Assembly: GCA_944323845.1 (NCBI GenBank)
Contig: CALUUA010000004.1
Span: 62,001-126,000 of the forward strand
Length of the DNA stretch: 64,000 bases
From: an uncultured Bacteroidales bacterium
Lineage (GTDB): Bacteria > Bacteroidota > Bacteroidia > Bacteroidales > UBA932
Direction: 5' to 3'
Within the stretch, counting starts at the first letter, position 1. The number at the start of each line of letters is the position of its first letter. The notes beneath the pieces were generated by a model, which made no database searches, was not told where the DNA came from, and saw only the letters and a list, made by a program, of their open reading frames with translations. Both the position numbers and the translations under genes were made by a program. Positions 1-8,600 of this stretch are shown piece by piece.

Positions 1-1240
1 CCACCAGCTGGTGGAACTCGACGATGGTCGGCACCCTGTATCCGTAAGGGCACGGGTTGTTGGCCTGGGCCGGATCATCGAGAGGCGCCGCGTGCGACAT
101 GTTGGTGAACTGTTCTTCAGTGGCAGTGCCGGTAGAGGCTATGGTGTACTGGCTGCCTCCCCAGAAACTTTCCTTCGTGTTTTCAGCCCAGTCATAGCTG
201 ACGGAGATGAAGCTGGAGTGGCCCGCATCCCGTCTGTCTGCAGCCTTGACCGTGACATAGTCGGTCAGGGTGTAGCCTCTGCCGTTTTCTCCGAGGATTT
301 CGCTCCACTTCACCTTCTCGTGTCCGTCAGCCTTTCTGGACCACTGGAACAGCGAGCCGAATGACAGGGAATCCTTGTAGGCATCGTTCATGCCCGGCGC
401 AGATTCGGTGGCGCGTCTTTCTGCTCCAAGATTCCTGTCCAGCCATGTCTGGATTTCCGTCGCACCGGTTCTGGCTCCGGTCCTGTCCAGTACAGGTACT
501 TCTATTTCGATCTGACCATAGGTCTTCTTGTAATATCCGTCATCGAACTGAGGCCCTGTCATGTCGTACAGCGCATCCTTGATTTCGTTTCCCGGGACAG
601 TGAAACGGCATTCGGCGAAAGCCCCGCCGCCGTCGATGGCCTCGCATCTGACAGTGGCTTCCCCTCCGCCTATGATCCTGACTTCACCGGCATCGCTGAC
701 CTGTACCACGAAGAGGTCGCTTGAAGACCATTTTACAGTCTCGATGGTGACAGGAACATCGGGGTCGGTGGCTTCAAGCGTGGCTGCAAGGGTGACAGGC
801 GCGTCGGAAATGTCCGTAAAATCGTGTTGTGTCTCGCTCAAGGTGATACTCTTGATAGGATTTTCAGCCACGTATGGCGTCACGAGAACATTTGCTACAG
901 CCCTTTTCCTTCCGTTCACAAGTTCCGCTCCTACGATGGCCTCTCCTTCGGCCAGAGCTGTCATAAGTCCCGTCTCCGAGACTGATACTATGTCAGGGTC
1001 GGATGTGATCCAGATATAGTCCGTATCCAGAGCCGTTTCAGGGAAAAACTCTACTGACAGCTGTGCTGTCCGGGTCCTGACGATTTCATATCCCGTCGCC
1101 GGCATCTCCCCGTCTTCGGAAACATGAAGGATCATCTGTTCGACAGCCAGCCCTTCTTCGGCATCTTCCGGTACCATGTCACATGCCGGAATCATGAAGA
1201 GAGAAAGGGCGGCCGCAATCAAGATAGTGTTAGTTCTCAT
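1..1240 (-). CDS. Ig-like/FISUMP-domain lipoprotein, 3' end cut by window
   Basis: Reading leftward from the ATG at 1240 the frame stays open to the window edge (413 codons visible, no stop). The protein starts with a lipoprotein signal (hydrophobic stretch, then IPAC with the lipid-bearing Cys near residue 20). Two bacterial Ig-like (BIG_2-type) repeats follow at about residues 30-125 and 126-215, with the typical pattern of a Ser-Ser/Asp core Trp strand followed by V-S-x-x-G-x-x. The visible end looks like a FISUMP domain: a W-L-D-R-N-L-G-A segment and a C-P-Y-G-Y-R-V-P-T motif. It is therefore probably a surface-exposed, possibly glycan-binding or adhesive lipoprotein. It is divergent from the HTCS regulator and may be the first gene of an opposite arm of the same locus. 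The three rightward open frames in this stretch are shadows of this gene. Confidence 0.8.
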   Translation of the reverse strand, partial: MRTNTILIAAALSLFMIPACDMVPEDAEEGLAVEQMILHVSEDGEMPATGYEIVRTRTAQLSVEFFPETALDTDYIWITSDPDIVSVSETGLMTALAEGEAIVGAELVNGRKRAVANVLVTPYVAENPIKSITLSETQHDFTDISDAPVTLAATLEATDPDVPVTIETVKWSSSDLFVVQVSDAGEVRIIGGGEATVRCEAIDGGGAFAECRFTVPGNEIKDALYDMTGPQFDDGYYKKTYGQIEIEVPVLDRTGARTGATEIQTWLDRNLGAERRATESAPGMNDAYKDSLSFGSLFQWSRKADGHEKVKWSEILGENGRGYTLTDYVTVKAADRRDAGHSSFISVSYDWAENTKESFWGGSQYTIASTGTATEEQFTNMSHAAPLDDPAQANNPCPYGYRVPTIVEFHQLV

Positions 1241-1271
1241 GTTATCAGGCTTTAAGGTGGTTATCTCTATT

Positions 1272-1279
1272 CAAAATTA
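1272..1279 (-). promoter_or_regulatory. -7 box of the divergent lipoprotein gene
   Basis: On the minus strand this reads TAATTTTG, a perfect TAnnTTTG. It lies 31 bp before the ATG at 1240. No TTG was found at the expected 19-22 nt upstream, so only the -7 half is supported. The HTCS gene on the other strand has TAATTTTA at 1381-1388, one base off, only 8 bp before its ATG. Confidence 0.5.
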
Positions 1280-1396
1280 AGTAAAATAACAGGCGTCCCG
1301 GACGTCCTGCAACCTATAAATCGCCGGTATCGTTCCCGAAATCCCGGTTTCCTTCTTCGCTTTCTCAGGAAAAATTTCATTAATTTTACGACCGTC

Positions 1397-4300
1397 ATGA
1401 AAAAGAACCCGATCATACTTGCAACTCTCGCCGTAATTGCCGGCCTGCTCGCACCTGTCTGCGGGGCGGACGCTCTGGAACGCATGTATCTGGAGCAGAT
1501 TTCGGTCGCCGAGGGGATGCCTCATACTGATGTGAATGCCATAGCCGGGGATCCTGAAGGCTTCCTCTGGTTCGGGACGTTTTCCGGACTGTGCAGGTAT
1601 GACGGCAGGAGGATGGAAGTGTTCAATGTCACTAATTCGATGCTGGAAAGCTCCAGAATAAAGTCCCTCCATGTTTCTGATGACGGACTTCTGTATGTCG
1701 GCACTGAGACCGGAGGCCTTTCTGTATATGATACTGCCGGGGACCGCTTTCTGATGACAGTGCCCGTCCCTCTGAACAACGTGAACAGGATTTTCAGCTA
1801 TAAGGGAAAGATATGCCTGTGTACCGACGCCGGAGTCTCGTTCGTGGAATTTTCAGACGGGAACTATGTCATGGAGTCCTACAGCCTCGGTTCCGGAGTC
1901 ATGGGCGGCTGTCCTATCCCGGGGAAAGGTCTGGCTTTATGTACACCTTCCGGACTGTTCCTTGCCTCGGAAAGCACTGGGGGGGGGTATTCATTCCGCA
2001 AGGTCCTGCCCGGGATTTACTGCTGCGAGGCTGTCCTTCCGGACGGACCGGACGAATTGCTGCTGGCAGGATATGACGGCTGCTTCAAGGTAGACACGCG
2101 GGACTGGTCCGCCGAAAAGTTAGACGGGCGGGAAGCCTTGTCCCTGTATAAGGCGGCCGACGGGAAAATATGGGTCGGAACCAGAAAGGACGGCATGCTG
2201 TGCTATGACAAGGAGCTGAATCTCCTGCATGACTCGGGCCCGGACAGGAAATACGGATTCAACAGCTGCGACATCACCTCTTTCTATATGGACGGCTCGT
2301 CCGTGCTGTGGATCGGCACCATAGGCAACGGCTGCTACAAGAAAATCCGCCATACCGATGACTTCCGTCTTTATTCCATTACCGGCTCCGCCGGCAATGA
2401 CCATATAATATGCATGTATGCGGACAGCCGGGACAGGCTGTGGATATCCACCAGAGACGGCGCCCTGTACGTCATGTGCGGGGAACAGGTCACACGTTTG
2501 GATGAAAGATCATTGTCGGTCTTCGGCGGGATGCCGGTTTCGTTCATATACGAGGATGACTTAGGCTCCATCTGGTTCGGGGCGTGGACACACGGCCCTC
2601 ATGTCATTTCCGGCAAGAATCTGGACCGGGCTGTCGCCGGTCTTCCGTTCGGCTTTTCCGGATTCCCCGGACACCCGCTGCTGAATGCCGCCAGCATATA
2701 TATGGCCGATACGGACGATTCCGGGAACATCTGGTTCAGTACGAATTACGGCGTATTCAGATATGAGGGCGGTTCCGACAGGATTTCCGGCCGGCCGGAC
2801 AGGTACGCCGGGAAGTGGACCTGCTTTACGAGCGATCCTGCCGACTCCTCATCTCTGACGGACAATTTCTGTACGGATATCTTCGCCGAGACATATGACG
2901 GCCGCCGGTATGTGTGGGTGGGCTCCCGTCTGGGTCTTACCAGATTCATCTGCTCGTCGGAAGGCGATGTGCAGTCCATATCCAGAATCTATCCCTCCAG
3001 AAGCGAGAACGGCCTGTCCGGCGATTACATATCTGTTATACACAGGGACAGGGAAGATTCACTCTGGATAGCGACCCTCGGAGGCGGACTTAACAAGCTG
3101 TCCGGAGACAGGAGCGCGCCGGAACTGCATTTCAGACACTATGACAGCGAAGATTTCCCGTTCGGCACCTGCGAATTCGAGTCCCTGCAGGAAGATTCCT
3201 CCGGCGTCTTCTGGATAGGAAGCGCCAGAGGGCTGGTCAGATTCGATCCCGGAAGCGGACAGGTGAAGACTTTCTCGAAGAAAGACGGGCTTCAGAGCGA
3301 TGTTTTCAAGATATGGGCCTCCACAGCATTCTCTGACGGCAGGATGGCCTTCGGCGGTCCTGAAGGTTTCAACATTTTCGACCCGTCCGGAATCAGCCGG
3401 AACGAGATACCGCCCGTCACCGTGCTGACAGGGCTGAGGATAAACGGCAGGGACGTGATGCCCGGGGATACGGTCGGGGGAAAGGTCGTCTTGTCCGGAC
3501 CACTGAGACACAGCAGGTCGATAACACTGCCCCACGACTGCAACAGCCTGGCATTCCGTTTCGCCGCCCTTCATTACGAGCATCCGGAAATGAACTCTTT
3601 CCGCTTCCGTCTGGAAGGTCTGGACAACATCTGGCACTATTCGTCCGACTCGAACGCTTCCGCCTCTTACCTGAACCTGAAACCGGGCAGATACGCTTTC
3701 ACTGTCTACGGAGCGAACAGCGACGGCATCTGGGGAACCGTCCCTGCAAGACTGGCTGTCACCATCCGTCCGCCTTTGTGGAAGAGTACTGCCGCCTGCA
3801 TCATTTATCTCCTGTCTGCCATGGGGCTGCTGTTCTTCCTGAAGACCGTCATCCAGCGTCGGAACAGACAGCATTACGAACTGGAAATGGAGCGCAAGCT
3901 CCGCATGGAAGAAGCCCAGCGCAACGAAAACGAAATGAAATTCCATACGGACTTCCTCCACGAAATCAAGACCCCACTCACCCTGATTTCCGCCCCTGTG
4001 GATGAGCTGCTCGAAAACCACAGCCTCGGGAAAACTACCAGAGAAAGGCTGCAACTGGTGCGCAGGAGTGCCATGATACTCCAGAAACTTCTCGACACAG
4101 TCACGGATTTCCGTAAATACGACAACGGAAAATCCCGCCTTCATGTCACGGAAGTGGATTTCTGCCGCTTTGTCGACGAGTCGGTCCGGCTTTTCGTCCC
4201 GTATATGAAAAACCGCGGCATATCCTTCTCGATTGAGCTTCCTAAGACTCCTGTCATGCTTTTCATCGACAGGATGGAAATGGAAAAAGTCCTGATGAAC

Positions 4301-5518
4301 CTGATGTCGAACGCCATAAGATACTCTCCCGAGACCGGAGGCAGGATCAGTGTGTCCGTCACGACGGACAATTCTGCCGGCTCAGCTCCGGTATTGCTGT
4401 CGGTCAGCAATACCGGTATGGGCATACTGCCCGAAGACATCGACAGGATTTTCGACAGATTCCGTCAGGGTTCTAACAATACTTCGAGGAAAGGCATGGG
4501 AATAGGTCTGGCAATATCGAAACACGTGGTGGAACTTCACGGAGGCGAAATATACGCCGAATCCGTGCCCGGGCAGAAGACGGTCTTCCATGTACGCCTG
4601 CGCACAGGCTGTTCGCATTTCCGGGAGGAAGACATAGACAGGAACGTCCGGGACAGTGACGGCATTTCCGGCTATGAAGACATATCGGACGTCATGGCAG
4701 GCCTGGCATCGAGACTGCCGCAGGCGTCCGACCGCACATATACGGTTCTGGTGGCGGACGACAGTCCAGACCTGCGCAGCTACCTCGGACAGCTGCTTTC
4801 GCTCAGATACAATGTCATAATCGCGTCGGCCGGCAGGGAGGCGTATGAAAAAGCCATCGCAGATCAGCCCGATGTCATCATTTCCGATGTGATAATGCCG
4901 GGAATGGACGGTATGGAACTTTGCTCGGCCATAAAGAAGAATCCTGACACTTCCCACATACCTGTAATCCTCCTTTCCGCGAGAAGTCTTCCTGTGGACA
5001 AGGTGGAAGGATTCGACGCCTTGGCCGATGAATACATGACAAAACCCTTCCAGTCCGAGGTCCTGCTGTCGCGTATAGCTAACCTTATCCGCCAGAGAGA
5101 GAGCATGAGGGATGCTTTCAGGAAAAACATAGTGCTGGAACCGTCTTCCGTCTCCGGAACCACATCGGACGAGAGATTCATGAAGAATGTCATTTCGGTC
5201 ATAGAGGAGCATGTGTCGGAACCGGAATTCGGAGTGGACGAGCTTTGCGAGGAAATCGGGGTCTCCCGCCCTGCCCTTTACCGGAAGATAAAATCCCTTA
5301 CCGGTCTTTCCGCCATCAGGTTCCTGCGGAGCATCCGTCTCAAGCGGGCTGCCCAACTCCTCGCATCGGATGAAAACATGTCTGTTTCATCGGTAATGTA
5401 TGCCACGGGATTCAGTAACATGTCCTACTTTTCCAGAATATTTTTCGACGAATTCCATGTCCTGCCGAAAGACTGGTACGGCCGGAGCCATGCCTCCGAC
5501 GGCTCGCTGCCCGGTTGA
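1397..5518 (+). CDS. Hybrid two-component system sensor/regulator (HTCS) of the PUL
   Basis: This 1373-residue protein has the complete HTCS order. A signal peptide (1-24) is followed by a periplasmic beta-propeller of Reg_prop repeats (about 30-690; many LW-x-G-T-x-x-G strands), a Y_Y_Y domain (about 731-790) and one membrane helix (about 798-818). Then come a HisKA domain with phospho-acceptor His855 (LHEIKTPLT), an ATPase domain with N box (NAIRYSPE) and glycine box (GMGIGLAIS), a receiver domain (about 1117-1235) with phospho-acceptor Asp1164 (SDVIMPGMDG), and an AraC-type DNA-binding domain (about 1266-1365). Such proteins bind a breakdown product of the target glycan in the periplasm and switch on the neighbouring susCD genes directly. 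The 19-bp motif at 5563 and 12185 is its likely binding site, which is an inference. Confidence 0.95.
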   Translation: MKKNPIILATLAVIAGLLAPVCGADALERMYLEQISVAEGMPHTDVNAIAGDPEGFLWFGTFSGLCRYDGRRMEVFNVTNSMLESSRIKSLHVSDDGLLYVGTETGGLSVYDTAGDRFLMTVPVPLNNVNRIFSYKGKICLCTDAGVSFVEFSDGNYVMESYSLGSGVMGGCPIPGKGLALCTPSGLFLASESTGGGYSFRKVLPGIYCCEAVLPDGPDELLLAGYDGCFKVDTRDWSAEKLDGREALSLYKAADGKIWVGTRKDGMLCYDKELNLLHDSGPDRKYGFNSCDITSFYMDGSSVLWIGTIGNGCYKKIRHTDDFRLYSITGSAGNDHIICMYADSRDRLWISTRDGALYVMCGEQVTRLDERSLSVFGGMPVSFIYEDDLGSIWFGAWTHGPHVISGKNLDRAVAGLPFGFSGFPGHPLLNAASIYMADTDDSGNIWFSTNYGVFRYEGGSDRISGRPDRYAGKWTCFTSDPADSSSLTDNFCTDIFAETYDGRRYVWVGSRLGLTRFICSSEGDVQSISRIYPSRSENGLSGDYISVIHRDREDSLWIATLGGGLNKLSGDRSAPELHFRHYDSEDFPFGTCEFESLQEDSSGVFWIGSARGLVRFDPGSGQVKTFSKKDGLQSDVFKIWASTAFSDGRMAFGGPEGFNIFDPSGISRNEIPPVTVLTGLRINGRDVMPGDTVGGKVVLSGPLRHSRSITLPHDCNSLAFRFAALHYEHPEMNSFRFRLEGLDNIWHYSSDSNASASYLNLKPGRYAFTVYGANSDGIWGTVPARLAVTIRPPLWKSTAACIIYLLSAMGLLFFLKTVIQRRNRQHYELEMERKLRMEEAQRNENEMKFHTDFLHEIKTPLTLISAPVDELLENHSLGKTTRERLQLVRRSAMILQKLLDTVTDFRKYDNGKSRLHVTEVDFCRFVDESVRLFVPYMKNRGISFSIELPKTPVMLFIDRMEMEKVLMNLMSNAIRYSPETGGRISVSVTTDNSAGSAPVLLSVSNTGMGILPEDIDRIFDRFRQGSNNTSRKGMGIGLAISKHVVELHGGEIYAESVPGQKTVFHVRLRTGCSHFREEDIDRNVRDSDGISGYEDISDVMAGLASRLPQASDRTYTVLVADDSPDLRSYLGQLLSLRYNVIIASAGREAYEKAIADQPDVIISDVIMPGMDGMELCSAIKKNPDTSHIPVILLSARSLPVDKVEGFDALADEYMTKPFQSEVLLSRIANLIRQRESMRDAFRKNIVLEPSSVSGTTSDERFMKNVISVIEEHVSEPEFGVDELCEEIGVSRPALYRKIKSLTGLSAIRFLRSIRLKRAAQLLASDENMSVSSVMYATGFSNMSYFSRIFFDEFHVLPKDWYGRSHASDGSLPG

Positions 5519-5562
5519 ATCCCGACGCCTGTACGGACGTGTTTTTCCGAAAGTGCAAAAAT

Positions 5563-5609
5563 CTGAACGATTTGTGCCGGTAGGCCATGGCGGCCAATGT
5601 TTATATTTG
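5563..5609 (+). promoter_or_regulatory. Candidate HTCS operator plus -7 box before the three-module enzyme
   Basis: The sequence CTGAACGATTTGTGCCGGT (5563-5581) is followed 39 bp after its first base by TATATTTG (5602-5609), a perfect -7 box. The same arrangement with CTGAACGATTCGTGACGGT recurs at 12185. There is no TTG at the normal -33 distance, as expected for a promoter that depends on an activator. The start codon of the gene is 60 bp further on. Confidence 0.65.
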
Positions 5610-5668
5610 CTCGAACCACGTCAGGCGGGGCCGGAAACGCCCGCCGGAACACTGAACTGTCGAAGAAA

Positions 5669-8600
5669 ATGAAAAAATCCCATGCCGCAAGGCTTTTCGG
5701 CCTTCTTTTCCTGATTCCTCTGCTTTCATGCAGGGGCGAGCATATGGTGGAAATCAATGCTGATCCTTCCGTGAAGGATTATACTCCCGTGGTAAGGCAG
5801 ATCCTTGAACAGCATCCGCGGGGTCATGTCACCCTGAAATTCTCTCCCGGCACATTCCGTTTCTTCCCTGAAGAAGCATTCGGCGAGTACATGACCGTCT
5901 CGAACAACGACAACGGCATGAAACGGATCATATTCAGGCTTAAAGGCATGAAGAATGTCACCGTAGAAGGCGATTCTTCCGATTTCGTGTTCCACGGAGC
6001 CGTTATCCCGTTCGCCGTGACGGACTCACGCCATGTCAGGATATCCGGAATATCCATAGACTATGATGCCCCGTTCACCCTTGAAGGCACGGTGACGGCC
6101 ACGGACAAGCAGGCGGGGACATTCACTCTGAAAATAGACCCGGCAAACAAATACAGGATAATGGATGAACGCTTTTATTTCCTCGGCTACGGCTGGGAGT
6201 CGCGGCTGGGTGAAAACGTCGTCTTCGACCCTGAAACGAAATCCCCTTACTACAATGCTGCCCGCTACCAGCATTGGCCTGTCCACCAGTTTTCTGCCCG
6301 TGAAGTAGGGGAAGGTCTGGTGGAGTTCGGGAATGTGTATGCTGCCGAGCTTCCTCCCGTGGGCAGCGTATGGGTGGACAAGGGTGTGCATCCGCAGGAC
6401 AGATATTGTTCCGCCATTGTCCTGAGCGACAGCGGGGACATAACAGTGGAGGATGTCCATATCTATCACAGCGGGGCAATGTCGCTTGTGGCCCAATATT
6501 GCGAGGATGTGACCGTAAGGAGGTTCGACACCTCGCGCAGGCCCGGCTCTTCGCGGATGGTCACCTCGTCGGCTGACGCGACGCATTTCGTGGACTGTTC
6601 CGGAGATATCCTGATCGAGGACTGCCGCTTCGAAAGCATGCTTGATGACGCCGTAAACATACACGGTGTCTACATGAAGCTGGAGAAAGTGCTGGGCCGG
6701 AGGGAATTTGCCGCATCATTCGGCCACAGGCAGCAGACCGGGAACCGTTTTGCCGACAAGGGAGACGTCATCCTGTTCATGGACAGGTCTACGATGCAGC
6801 CTGTGGGGACTGGCAGGGTCAGGGAAATCAGCCGCGTAAACGAGAACCGGTACGTCTTCCGGACTGATTTTCCTGTAGAAACTCTGCAGGATTCCGGAGA
6901 ATATGCGATAGAAAATATTTCGCGCGGAGCTTCTGCCGTCATCAGGAACTGCTCTGTAAAATACAACAGGGCGCGGAGCCTCCTTCTTTCCACTCCCGGA
7001 CAAGTCCTTGTGGAGGATTGTTCTTTCGCTTCCATGATGGCGGGGATAGTGATCTGCGGAGATGCCAATTTCTGGTTCGAGTCGGGCAGGACGCGCGATA
7101 TAGTGATAAGGAACTGCGAGTTTCAGGATCTGGCGCGCGGCGGAAACGGCCCGCAGGCTGTCCTGCAGATTGACCCCATGATTCCGGAAGAGGCGCGGAC
7201 GACGGACTTCTTCTATCACGGTCATATTTCATTCACGGGGAACACTGTAAGGACATTCGATTCGCAGATAATCTATGCCCGGAGTGTCGCGGATCTGGAT
7301 ATCAGGGATAACGTGTTCGTGGATTCCGGCACGTGGAAGCCGCTTTACGGCGATCAGGCTGCGATAGATGTCGAGTATTGCGGGAACGTCACGATAAGCG
7401 GAAATGATTTCTCGGGATGGAAAAAAGACGCCTGTATAAGCGTGCATGATTGTATCGGAGCCGATATCCATGCTCCGGGGATAAAGGTTACGGGCTGGAC
7501 GAGGCTGCCCCGGACCTCCGGTTCGGAGGCAATGGAAGATGCCATTGCCGCCTACGTCAGCGAGGCGGCAGCCGACAGTATCCCTATTCATTCCCTGATG
7601 GTCGTACAGAACGGAAGCGTCACAGCGGAGGCGTATCTCGACGGATGGACAGCCGCTGATCCTCATCGGATGTGGTCTGTGAGCAAGACTTTCACTTCCC
7701 TCGCGGTGGGTTATGCAGTGGAAGAAGGTCTGCTGGCCCTTGATGAGAAGATAGCGGCTATCTTTCCCGAAGAAGCGGCTGCGGTGCTGGACACGATGGA
7801 AAACGCGCTGTTCCGGAAACACCTCATGGATGCGGACGTGCGGGACTTTCTGGTCATGGCCACAGGGCAGACGGAAGATCCCACCTATGTGCTCGGCGCC
7901 CGATATGCCCCATACGGGCTGACCGGGATAGACAGTCTCGATGTCTTTATGGAAAGACATGGCGGAAGTCTGATTGCGGACTTTTTCTCTGTGCCGTTCA
8001 CAGCTGAACCGGGAACGGTGCGGTGCTATAACAGCATAGCCACCTATATTCTTTCGGCGGCCGTGCAGAAAGTCTCCGGAGAAAAGCTCGTCGATTACCT
8101 CTATCCCCGCCTTTTCGAGCCTCTCGGCATAGAGAAACCGCGTTGGGATGAGGTGCAGGGCATAAACTGCGGGGGTTGGGGGCTGTGGCTGAAGCCTGAA
8201 GACATGGCCCGGGCAGGTCAGGCCATGCTCTGCGGCGGACGTTATGCAGGCCGGCAGGTGATTCCTGAGAGGTATCTGGAAGAGGCGGCGAAGAGTTTCT
8301 TCACCTGGGACTTGCCGACGGGAAAAGAATCCGATACGGACAGGTACCATGCCACAGGATATGGTTATCAGATATGGCGGAACCCCGATTCCTTCTATGC
8401 CGCAGGCATGTGGGGACAGTTCATCTATGTGTTTCCGGAGCTGGATGCGGTAGTTGTGGCTACGGCAGATGTCAGGGATGACGACAGCCGGGAGTCCGCC
8501 CTGATATGGAAGCACATCGTTCCTGTGTTGAAAGCGGAGGCCGGGGCCGGACAGCGGCCTTTGCGCTGGGTCCTTTCAGGCCCCCATTCCATAACATGGA

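Noticed and set aside
11-1019. Three rightward open frames (11-364, 361-582, 561-1019)
   Set aside because: They are antisense shadows of the leftward Ig/FISUMP lipoprotein, which has a signal peptide, a lipobox and recognisable domains; the rightward translations resemble nothing.
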